Of a stretch of 39,369 nucleotides of DNA, positions 32,619 to 39,369 are shown piece after piece; position 1 is the stretch's first letter; each line of letters begins with the position of its first letter. The stretch lies in assembly GCA_049334165.1 (NCBI GenBank), contig JBEGHD010000020.1; one strand, given 5' to 3'. Origin of the DNA: JBEGHD01 sp049334165. GTDB lineage: Bacteria; Bacteroidota; Bacteroidia; Flavobacteriales_D; Sanyastnellaceae. The position numbers were made by a program, and so were the translations under genes. The notes beneath the pieces were generated by a model that was not told where the DNA came from, did not search any database, and saw nothing but the letters and a program-made list of their open reading frames with translations.

Positions 32619-32691
32619 ATTTCAGTGGTTGATTTTTGAGTTCTAAAAACGAGCAGCGCAAGTTAACAAAATGGCTTGCACTGCCAATGAA

Positions 32692-33915
32692 TTAAAGTTT
32701 CAGGCGGCCTTTCCTCCGCCACGATCTGATTCTGCCTTGCCTGCCTGTTCGCTTGAGCCAGCGTGGCAAAATCACAGCTCCCACAAACAAGTAGGGGAAG
32801 TAAGTAAGCAATCGCCAAATGATGGCAATCACCGGGATGAGCGCCACGGGAATCATGTCTTTGAAAAAGCTGTCGAGCGCTATTTCGGCAACACCGCTAC
32901 TTCCCGGTGTTGGACTGATGAGCATGATCACCCACATCACGAGCTGGCGACCATAAACCAGCAAGTGATCGATCGAATAGACAAACGAGAGCATGATGAA
33001 GTTCAAAGTGAAAAACCGTGCCGTCCAGCTCAGCAGCGTGGCAGCGAATGGCTTCACCCAGAATTTCAGTGGCTTTCCTTTAAACTCGACCGATGAAACA
33101 ATGATCTCGTCACCGAGCTTAACCACGTTTCGAAGCCATCTTTTCAGCAAGCGCATGGTGAAAATGCGCATCAGGATTCTCTTAAACTGGTGAGGGAATT
33201 TAAAGATTGAAAGTGTGATCAGCAGTGTGAGAAACATGATGAATCCATAGCCGATGAAAAAGAGTGTTTGGACAGAATTGGTTCCGAGGAAATCGGAGCC
33301 GGCCCAAACCTCTGGAAAGAGGGCGTCAGTGCCGACAATGAGAAAGACGAGGGGCACCATGATGATGTAGAAGAGTTCGTCCATCATGGAAGTGATGAAA
33401 ACCGTGGCCGTGCTTTTTCCGAGGTTTATGCCTTCTCTGTTGAGAATAAAAATGGCGATGCCTGAGCCACCCACAACAGAGGGAGTAAGGGCAGATGAAA
33501 ACTCCCAGAGCATGATCGAATCGAAGCCTGCCCGCCAGCCAATTTTTCCTTCTGTGAGCAGCCGCAGCCGAAAAATGTAGCCCAGGTCGCGGAGCGCCAC
33601 CATGAGCAAAGCTACTGCCAGCCAGACGGTCGACATCCAGGTCCACTGAAATTTCATCAGCAGATCTTTCGCTGTTTGCTTGAGGTACTTTCCGTCTTCA
33701 GATTTTTGAAAGTCTTCAGGGTCGTTGGAGTCCACAACGCCATTTTGATTAGCGTCTACCCATTCATATTGGCCGAGGCCATCTTCGGCAATGACAAACT
33801 TCGTCTCGTTGAGGTTGGAAACCAGCAAATAGGTTGCTGCTGCCAACCCCAGCAAAACCGGAACGATGATTCGCTTCCAGTTAAGTTTCTTGGAGATTTC
33901 CGATTCTTCTGTCAT
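32692..33915 (-). CDS. Lysylphosphatidylglycerol synthase-like transmembrane protein (UPF0104)
   Basis: A 407-residue integral membrane protein of the LPG synthase transmembrane/flippase-like family, with about eight hydrophobic helices beginning near residue 15. Family marks include a TPSVVGGSGIAIFIL segment and SPTPGSSGVAE near residue 340. It lacks the soluble lysyl-transferase domain of MprF, so it is not expected to make lysyl-PG; lipid transport is the likeliest role. Odd feature: the first extracytoplasmic loop (about 36-85) holds D54-x-N56-x-N58-G-x-x-D62-x-x-D65, a calcium-binding EF-hand/thrombospondin-type loop. The C-terminus is strongly basic. Confidence 0.88.
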   Translation of the reverse strand: MTEESEISKKLNWKRIIVPVLLGLAAATYLLVSNLNETKFVIAEDGLGQYEWVDANQNGVVDSNDPEDFQKSEDGKYLKQTAKDLLMKFQWTWMSTVWLAVALLMVALRDLGYIFRLRLLTEGKIGWRAGFDSIMLWEFSSALTPSVVGGSGIAIFILNREGINLGKSTATVFITSMMDELFYIIMVPLVFLIVGTDALFPEVWAGSDFLGTNSVQTLFFIGYGFIMFLTLLITLSIFKFPHQFKRILMRIFTMRLLKRWLRNVVKLGDEIIVSSVEFKGKPLKFWVKPFAATLLSWTARFFTLNFIMLSFVYSIDHLLVYGRQLVMWVIMLISPTPGSSGVAEIALDSFFKDMIPVALIPVIAIIWRLLTYFPYLFVGAVILPRWLKRTGRQGRIRSWRRKGRLKL

Positions 33916-34607
33916 GAGGGCAGCGAAGATAAAAGTTTAAAAGATTAATGAATGGCAACTCATGTTTCTTTCGGGGTATTACGAATGGTTGCAATTACGA
34001 TTGACGAATTAGGAATTACGAATAGCGCGCAGCTACGGTGATTTGACATTAAGAAATTAAGGTTTTTCATGAAGCGTGCATTAAGTGAGGTCTCAATGTT
34101 CCTTCAATTCTTAATGAGCCTTCATGTTTCAATCCTCGGTTTTGTAAAGCCAAAGCGAGCAGCTACGGTAAATAAACAAAGTAGGCACAATAGGTAAACC
34201 TAAGGCACATAGAACTCTAAAATCCTATGTGCCTTGGGAAGATGGAGGTTGGAGCTCAGCTTATAATCAGTTGAGAGTATTGGTGAGGAGATGAAATATT
34301 TCTCTACTGTGTCTATTGTGGTTCTATTCCGCGCTGAGTAGCAGAACACCCTGCTACGGTATGTTCCTCGCAAAAGGCGCGTAAGTCGCAAAGCGTGCAG
34401 CTACGTTTTTCTCACAGAGTAAGGGAGGTTTCACAGAGCTCACAGAGTAATTTCAGAATGAATCGACAGTCCCAGAGGGACGACATTATGGTTCTCCCTT
34501 TAGATTCTTAGGGTTTGATTGTTGCCATTTTCGGTTGAACAGGATTAGGCGGCAGCTCGAGCGACTTGGAATTTGATTTTTGGAATTTGGTGCTTTTGAC
34601 CTCCCGC
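33916..34607. repeat. Repeat-rich intergenic region without genes
   Basis: A 692-base gap with no credible gene. GCAGCTACGGT occurs at 34029-34039 and 34159-34169, GCTACGGT at 34353-34360 and GCAGCTACG at 34397-34405, two of the copies preceded by AAAGCG. A perfect 11-bp hairpin AAGGCACATAG / CTATGTGCCTT lies at 34202-34212 and 34225-34235. CACAGAG occurs three times between 34412 and 34448. The pattern suggests decayed mobile or REP-like repeats. A regulatory role is not evident. Confidence 0.6.
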
Positions 34608-35630
34608 TTACGCCCAAACCTTAGTCCCCTCAGTGCAGTTTTGGCAGATGTCGACTTCACCTCTCGATTTCATGATTTTCCGCCTGAACTGATTGTAGCC
34701 ATCGCCATTCCACACCTCGGTGAAACCTTTTTGAGCAACAGTTCCCAGTCCGTGCTCCGCATCTTTGTCGAAACAGCAAGGAACCACCTTTCCATCCCAG
34801 GTCACTACACACGAATGCCACATCCGCCAGCAGTGGTTGTCAAGCGTGTTTTTAATTCCGTAGGTTCCGTCTGATAGTTTTTTGTAGCGGCTGTATTTTT
34901 CATTTTCGGGAATGAGCGGATTGCCATTTTTGTAGCTGTAAACCTGAGCTGTTTTAAATTTCACCTGATCCACACCCATTTCCTCGCCCAGCTGTTTGAC
35001 TTCTTCAATCTGGTGTTCGTTAGGCTTCACTACCAAAAACTGAAACACCACTTCGGGCGTTTTTGACTTCAGTTTCTTTTTCCATTCGATCACATTTTTG
35101 GTCCCCTCGAGCACCTTTTCGAGCGATCCCTTTTTGCGGTACTGCTCGTAAACTTCCTGCGTGGTGCCGTCAATGGAAACTATTAGCCGGTCGAGTCCCG
35201 ATTCTACCGTCTTCTGGGCCAGCTTGTCGTGCAGAAAATGCGCGTTGGTAGAGGTGGTGGTGAAAATATTTCTATCGCTTGCGGTTTTTACCAGTTCCAA
35301 AAATTTCGGGTTTATAAATGGCTCGCCCTGAAAGTAGAACGTCAGGTTGGTGAGGTATGGAGCAGTTTCGTCAAGAATTTTTTGAAACACTTCCCACTGC
35401 AGATTTCCTGTGGGGCGACTAAATTTTTTCAACCCCGAAGGACACTCCGGGCAGCCGAGGTTGCAAGCCGTAGTAGGCTCCAGAGCAAGGCTTACAGGCA
35501 TTCCCCAAATCTTTGGTTTCCCGGTGATGCGAGAGAGGTAGTAGGAGCTCAGGATTTTCAAACCATTCGCCACTTTTCTGGCGGTCAGCCTTCGTGCAAA
35601 TCCTCTCATTTCGCGCCACTTTGAACCCAT
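34608..35630 (-). CDS. Radical SAM/SPASM domain protein
   Basis: A 340-residue iron-sulfur enzyme. The radical SAM cluster motif CNLGCPEC places C56, C60 and C63 in the barrel N-terminus. YFQGEPFINP and LDRLIVSIDG follow. A C-terminal SPASM-type region (HSCVVTWDGKVVPCCFDKD, then CQNC) should hold an auxiliary cluster. Substrate and product are unknown; SPASM enzymes often modify peptides, but no small precursor peptide gene was seen nearby. The frame is open from 35699, but a TACTTTTG box lies four bases before the ATG at 35630, so that start is used. Confidence 0.9.
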   Translation of the reverse strand: MGSKWREMRGFARRLTARKVANGLKILSSYYLSRITGKPKIWGMPVSLALEPTTACNLGCPECPSGLKKFSRPTGNLQWEVFQKILDETAPYLTNLTFYFQGEPFINPKFLELVKTASDRNIFTTTSTNAHFLHDKLAQKTVESGLDRLIVSIDGTTQEVYEQYRKKGSLEKVLEGTKNVIEWKKKLKSKTPEVVFQFLVVKPNEHQIEEVKQLGEEMGVDQVKFKTAQVYSYKNGNPLIPENEKYSRYKKLSDGTYGIKNTLDNHCWRMWHSCVVTWDGKVVPCCFDKDAEHGLGTVAQKGFTEVWNGDGYNQFRRKIMKSRGEVDICQNCTEGTKVWA

Positions 35631-35634
35631 GAAA

Positions 35635-35642
35635 CAAAAGTA
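35635..35642 (-). promoter_or_regulatory. Promoter -7 box abutting the radical SAM start codon
   Basis: The minus strand reads TACTTTTG-TTTC-ATG, an exact TAnnTTTG box with a four-base gap. It excludes the longer open frame as the true start. Confidence 0.6.
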
Positions 35643-35713
35643 TGAAAGATAGCTCCGCGAGCGTTGTAACTTTTGGCATCTTTGAGACGTCACTTTCAAA
35701 ACGCCTTTGCTAA

Positions 35714-38161
35714 ATGCCCTTTAGACTATCGTTGATCTTTTTCCTCCTGATGAGCCACATTGCCATTTTTGCCCAGCATGAGCTGAATGGAAAAGTAGTG
35801 GACTCAAACTCAGGCGAGCCTCTGGCGTTTGTGAGCGTAGTGGCCAACGAGCAGCAGGTGGGTACTTACACCGATATCGATGGAGCTTTCAAACTCAAAT
35901 CAACCCGGCCGATTACGAAGGTGAGATTTTCTTTTGTGGGTTATCGCACTGAAGAGGTTGAGGTGGATCAATCGCAAAAATTTATTGAAATTGAGCTGGA
36001 GCAACAGGTAGTTCAACTGCAGGCAGCAGAGGTGTTGCCTGGCGAAAATCCCGCCCATCGGATTATCAAAAAGGCAATTGAAAACAAGGAAAAGAACAAT
36101 CCCGAAAAGGGAGAGTCTTTTGCTTACGACAGCTACAACAAGTTCTACATCACGCTCGACATCGATTCAGCGATTTTGGCTAATCCGGACACGATTGAAA
36201 CGCTCGACACTTCTACCCAAAACGCCATAAAGTTTTCTGAAAAACAGCATCTCTTCATGACCGAAAGTGTCACTGAACGAAAGTTTATACCGCCTGACAA
36301 AAGCTCTGAAACAATTCTCGCCAACAGGATCAGCGGACTTCAAACACCGCAGTTTGGTTTTTTCTCCACGGCTCTTCAGTCGTTTTCTTTTTATGAAAAT
36401 TACGTGAATCTGCTGGGTGAGAACTACCTTGGGCCTCTGGCCAACAACTCCATCAAAAACTACCTCTTCATCATTGAGGACACCACCTATCAGCAAACCG
36501 ATTCTGTTTTTGTGATTTCTTTCAGACCTTTCAAAAACAAGACCTTTAAAGGAATGAAAGGTCTACTCTACATTAACACCAATGGCTACGCTCTGCAAAA
36601 CGTGATTGCCGAACCTGCCGAAGAATCGTCTTCGGGAACTAACCTCAAAATCAAGCAGCAGTACGAATTTGTGGATGACAAGAAATGGTTTCCCGTACAA
36701 CTCAATGCTTTTCTGGAGTTGAATTTCATGCAGTTTACAGAAGAGGACGGTAGCAGCTACAGCGGGCTGGGAGTAAGCCGGACTTATTTGCGAAACATAC
36801 GGATTGGTGAAGAATTCGACAAGCGGGGATTCGATCATGTGGTAGTGAAAATGGACAAGAAGTCGGCCGACCGGTCAGAGGAGTTTTGGAATGAGTATCG
36901 AAAAGATACGCTCTCGATGCAGGAAATGGAAACCTACCGTGTTATCGACAGCATCGGAAAGGCAGAAAATATTGACCTCAAGCTGAAAGCTATTTCGGCA
37001 CTGGCGAGTGGAAAGATTCCTGTGAAGTTTATTGACATCGACCTGAACAAACTTTTGGCATTCAATGACTACGAGGGGATTCGGCTAGGGCTTGGCGCAC
37101 AAACCAACTGGAAACTCTCGGAGTATTTTTCTTTTGGCGGCTACGGAGCTTACGGGTTTAAAGACAGGGAATGGAAGTACGGTGGTAACACAAGGATTGA
37201 ACTCTCCAAAATGCACGATGCGTTTTTGCGCTTCTCCTATAAAAAGGACATCGAAGAAAGCGGCAGGGTGAATTACCTGCGAGAAAAATCGCTGCTCGAT
37301 CAGTCCGATTTCTACCTTTTCTACGCCAACCGATTCGACAGGGTAGAGGAGCTGAAAGTGGAAACCGAAGCTAGGGCTTTTGGCTATCTCAGGTTCAATT
37401 TGTTTGGTAGCCATCAGTGGCGCGATGTGCTCTGGGACTACAGCTGGGCCGTGCCGGCAAATGATTTTGTAACGCTTCGCAAGGACAATTTTAGAGTTAC
37501 CGAAGTGGGAGTCAATTTGAGGTTTGCCTTCAAGGAAAAATTCATGCAGACGATGAACCGCAGGATTTCGATGGGGACAAAGTATCCCGTCCTTCACGTT
37601 CGCTTTGCCCAGGGAATTGATGGCTTTGCAGAGGGAGAGCTCGAATACTCGCGACTCAACGCCATGGTGGAAAAGACTTTTAAAACGGGAACCTTGGGCA
37701 GATTGAGTTTTCAGCTCGAAGGAGGTAAAACCTGGGGCGAAGTGCCGCTGAGCTATTTGCACAACGCCAAGGGAAGTTTTAGGCAAGGCGAGTTTGGATT
37801 TTCTACGCCAATGGCTTTTCAGACGATGTTACCCAACGAGTTTCAGGCCCGTGAGTATTTCAACTTTCACTTGAGGTACCAGTTTTCCACTCCGCTCTAC
37901 CAGTTGGAAAAATCAGCACCAAAAGTGTCAGTTACGCATAGCCTTGGAATGGGGAGTCTGGAACCGACCCAAAGGCATCTGGAGTATCAGCCGAAAGATT
38001 ATGAAAAAGGCTTCTTCGAGTCGGGTCTGGAGCTGAACAGTATCTACATTTCAGGACTGTCCGGATTTGGAATTGGCGCCTACTACCGCCACGGAGCTCA
38101 TGCCTACCCGGAATTCAAAAACAATCTGGCTATTAAGGTTACTTCTACGATTAATTTTTGA
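35714..38161 (+). CDS. DUF5686 outer-membrane barrel with carboxypeptidase-like plug domain
   Basis: An 815-residue outer-membrane protein. The signal peptide covers about 1-20 (ends IAIFAQ). Residues 21-105 form a CarboxypepD_reg-like beta-sandwich (LNGKVVDSNSGEPLAFVSVV, then GTYTDIDGAFKLKST). Residues 108-430 are the DUF5686 region (HRIIKKAIENKEKNNP, then YDSYNKFYITLD). The rest is a beta-barrel with many amphipathic strands ending in VTSTINF, whose terminal Phe is typical for outer-membrane insertion. Such proteins are TonB-receptor-like in parts but lack a TonB box that I can see. TTTG lies four bases before the ATG. A MITE-like element begins three bases after its stop. Confidence 0.9.
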   Translation: MPFRLSLIFFLLMSHIAIFAQHELNGKVVDSNSGEPLAFVSVVANEQQVGTYTDIDGAFKLKSTRPITKVRFSFVGYRTEEVEVDQSQKFIEIELEQQVVQLQAAEVLPGENPAHRIIKKAIENKEKNNPEKGESFAYDSYNKFYITLDIDSAILANPDTIETLDTSTQNAIKFSEKQHLFMTESVTERKFIPPDKSSETILANRISGLQTPQFGFFSTALQSFSFYENYVNLLGENYLGPLANNSIKNYLFIIEDTTYQQTDSVFVISFRPFKNKTFKGMKGLLYINTNGYALQNVIAEPAEESSSGTNLKIKQQYEFVDDKKWFPVQLNAFLELNFMQFTEEDGSSYSGLGVSRTYLRNIRIGEEFDKRGFDHVVVKMDKKSADRSEEFWNEYRKDTLSMQEMETYRVIDSIGKAENIDLKLKAISALASGKIPVKFIDIDLNKLLAFNDYEGIRLGLGAQTNWKLSEYFSFGGYGAYGFKDREWKYGGNTRIELSKMHDAFLRFSYKKDIEESGRVNYLREKSLLDQSDFYLFYANRFDRVEELKVETEARAFGYLRFNLFGSHQWRDVLWDYSWAVPANDFVTLRKDNFRVTEVGVNLRFAFKEKFMQTMNRRISMGTKYPVLHVRFAQGIDGFAEGELEYSRLNAMVEKTFKTGTLGRLSFQLEGGKTWGEVPLSYLHNAKGSFRQGEFGFSTPMAFQTMLPNEFQAREYFNFHLRYQFSTPLYQLEKSAPKVSVTHSLGMGSLEPTQRHLEYQPKDYEKGFFESGLELNSIYISGLSGFGIGAYYRHGAHAYPEFKNNLAIKVTSTINF

Positions 38162-38163
38162 TT

Positions 38164-38335
38164 GTCCTCCCCCGGCCTGTGGCCACCCCCTCCAGAGGGG
38201 GACAGTTATCGAGCGACCTTTAACTCATTGGCAAAAATGTCATAGCACCGAAAACTTTGTCCTTTACTCGGTTGGAGTTGGGCAACGCTATATCCCCCTT
38301 TGGAGGGGGTGCCGAGGAACGAGGCGGGGGAGGAC
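38164..38335. mobile_element. MITE-like element with long imperfect inverted termini
   Basis: The left arm (38164-38202) and right arm (38293-38335) are imperfect inverted copies: GTCCTCCCCCG at the left end matches CGGGGGAGGAC at the right, and the inner parts CCCCCTCCAGAGGGGG and CCCCCTTTGGAGGGGG also correspond. Each arm folds into its own short hairpin. The 90-base centre codes for nothing. From memory, TCCCCCTTTGGAGGGGG elements are common between genes in Bacteroidota. Confidence 0.7.
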
Positions 38336-38370
38336 TCTATCATTCTTATTCGGTTTTCAAAACATGTCAC

Positions 38371-38483
38371 TTCGATACAATTCGTGCAGTAGCCCGAATC
38401 ACTCAGTGACCAGAATCGTTGTTATGAAGAGTTTTGAAGGCACTTGAGTGATCCCGAACTCGTAGAGTCGGGATTGTATCGAA
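38371..38483. mobile_element. Second MITE-like inverted-repeat element
   Basis: TTCGATACAAT (38371-38381) is exactly inverted at 38473-38483. Further in, ATCACTCAGTG corresponds to CACTTGAGTGAT, so arms of about 40 bases are recognisable. The right arm also contains a smaller hairpin ATCCCGA / TCGGGAT. It has no coding capacity. The stretch from 38484 to 38638 holds only a degenerate CTCTGTG-type repeat. Confidence 0.7.
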
Positions 38484-38638
38484 AGGCCGGAAATCAAAAC
38501 GAAACCGCTCCGTGGTCTCTGTGTTTGACCTCTGCGTTCTCCGTCAACCTTCGCACGCTTCGGTTGAAGCATGAGAACCTTCAATGCCATTGACAAAATT
38601 CGACTTCTTCCATCTGCCATTCCAAGCACTGAAAATTC

Positions 38639-38646
38639 TACTTTTG
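38639..38646 (+). promoter_or_regulatory. Promoter -7 box abutting the DUF3109 start codon
   Basis: TACTTTTG-CAGC-ATG: an exact TAnnTTTG box with four bases to the ATG at 38651. Confidence 0.6.
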
Positions 38647-38650
38647 CAGC

Positions 38651-39229
38651 ATGATTCAAATCGACAACACGCTGATCTCGGAAGAGGTTTTTGAGAAGAA
38701 GTTTTTGTGCGACATCACAGCCTGCAAAGGCGCGTGCTGTGTGGAAGGCGATAGTGGAGCACCACTGGAAGAGGATGAGTTGCAAAAGCTCGAGGACGTT
38801 TACGAAGACGTGAAACCATTCATGCGAGAAGAGGGAATAAAAGCCATCGAGAAAGAAGGGTTTTTCACGGTTGATCAGGATGGCGACTACGTGACTCCGC
38901 TGGTTGAAGGCAAGGAATGTGCGTATGTCAATTTCGACAAAAATGGAATTGCCCTCTGCGCTTTGGAACAAGCCTACCGGAATAAAAAGACCAACTGGGC
39001 AAAGCCACTTTCGTGTCATTTGTATCCCATTCGAGTTACTAAGCTGAAAGACTTCGATGCGTTGAACTACCACCACTGGCCGATTTGCGATCCCGCTCGT
39101 GAGTGTGGAGCAAAGATTGACTTGCGGGTTTTCAAATTCGCCAAAGACGCACTGGTTAGAAAATACGGTGAAGATTACTATGCCAAGGTGGAAGCGGCAT
39201 TTGAATTGTGGAAAGCGAAGGAAGAGTAG
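38651..39229 (+). CDS. DUF3109-family cysteine-rich protein
   Basis: A 192-residue cytosolic protein of the DUF3109 family, related to the YkgJ-type metal-binding CxxxCC group. Conserved cysteines are C20, C25, C29 and C30 (LCDITACKGACC), C90, C103, C122 (LSCHLYPIR), C146 and C152, enough to bind zinc or an iron-sulfur cluster. No biochemical function is established. It stands alone with its own promoter. Confidence 0.9.
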   Translation: MIQIDNTLISEEVFEKKFLCDITACKGACCVEGDSGAPLEEDELQKLEDVYEDVKPFMREEGIKAIEKEGFFTVDQDGDYVTPLVEGKECAYVNFDKNGIALCALEQAYRNKKTNWAKPLSCHLYPIRVTKLKDFDALNYHHWPICDPARECGAKIDLRVFKFAKDALVRKYGEDYYAKVEAAFELWKAKEE

Positions 39230-39278
39230 AAGGAGTAGTGAATTTTTCACGGATCCAAATGGCCGTGAATGGACACGG

Positions 39279-39369
39279 CTACTCAAACCGCAGTTTTAAC
39301 ACATAGTCACAGTAGAATTCTGCATTTCTAATCACATATATTCCTTGATTGAGTTCTCTCTCAGATCTC
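39279..39369 (-). CDS. C-terminal end of a probable T9SS-secreted protein (partial)
   Basis: The minus strand is open from the window edge to a TAG at 39279-39281 and gives 29 residues containing LNQGIYVIRN and ending YVLKLRFE. The GIY(V/F)-x-(R/K) strand followed by a final basic strand is the pattern that ends type A T9SS sorting domains. The rest of the gene is outside the window. A chance frame cannot be excluded. Confidence 0.45.
   Translation of the reverse strand, partial: RSERELNQGIYVIRNAEFYCDYVLKLRFE

Noticed and set aside
32619..32691. SAM riboswitch before the trans-sulfuration gene
   Set aside because: The gap is only 73 bases and lacks the paired elements of known SAM-sensing RNAs.

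Overview
The window looks like chromosomal DNA of a Bacteroidota bacterium, most likely a marine member of Flavobacteriales. Four things point there. Promoter-like TAnnTTTG boxes precede many genes. One protein ends in a type IX secretion (T9SS) sorting domain, and another probable T9SS tail is cut by the window end. Several families are typical of the phylum: DUF5686 barrel with a carboxypeptidase-like plug, RprX/RprY-like two-component pair, propeller/Y_Y_Y sensor kinase, kynurenine 3-monooxygenase. The gene orders yicC-gmk-nadD and prs-rplY-pth are also common in this group. No tRNA, rRNA, CRISPR array or intact transposase was seen.

Layout. At 1-2.7 kb an MscS channel is followed by an orphan Rhs tip carrying a toxin-like C-terminus and by a small lipoprotein. 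At 2.8-10.4 kb there is a luciferase-like oxidoreductase, a 1244-residue secreted PKD/T9SS protein bracketed by two copies of a 45-bp terminator-like repeat, and the tyrosine catabolism pair hppD and hmgA. At 10.6-15.3 kb are an orphan LytS-type sensor kinase, a glucosaminidase/LysM protein, a MORN-repeat lipoprotein and a polyprenyl diphosphate synthase. At 15.4-17.5 kb is the yicC-gmk-nadD operon, followed by a 48-codon gene with a near-perfect sigma-54 promoter and its own terminator. At 18.4-20.6 kb are a small membrane protein and an ECF sigma/anti-sigma pair. At 20.6-22.8 kb is prs-rplY-pth. The gap at 22.8-23.5 kb holds a candidate structured small RNA and four phased GTTAA sites in front of a sensor kinase/response regulator operon (23.5-25.7 kb). 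A TonB-like protein, an atypical SDR, two unknown exported proteins, methylmalonyl-CoA epimerase, a probable outer-membrane barrel, kynurenine 3-monooxygenase, a PLP trans-sulfuration enzyme and a flippase-like membrane protein follow to 33.9 kb. The right end holds a repeat-rich gap, a radical SAM/SPASM protein, the DUF5686 barrel, two MITE-like inverted-repeat elements and a cysteine-rich DUF3109 protein.

How the genes work together. Most of the window is core metabolism and housekeeping: tyrosine to homogentisate to maleylacetoacetate, NAD and nucleotide supply, translation factors, isoprenoid chain synthesis. Envelope proteins are interspersed. The accessory signals are the Rhs tip module, the repeat-bracketed PKD gene and five intergenic repeat elements. 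The most original observations are the sigma-54-driven micro-gene, the structured RNA candidate, the phased GTTAA array before the two-component operon, and several genes whose promoter box lies exactly four bases from the start codon, which suggests leaderless transcripts.
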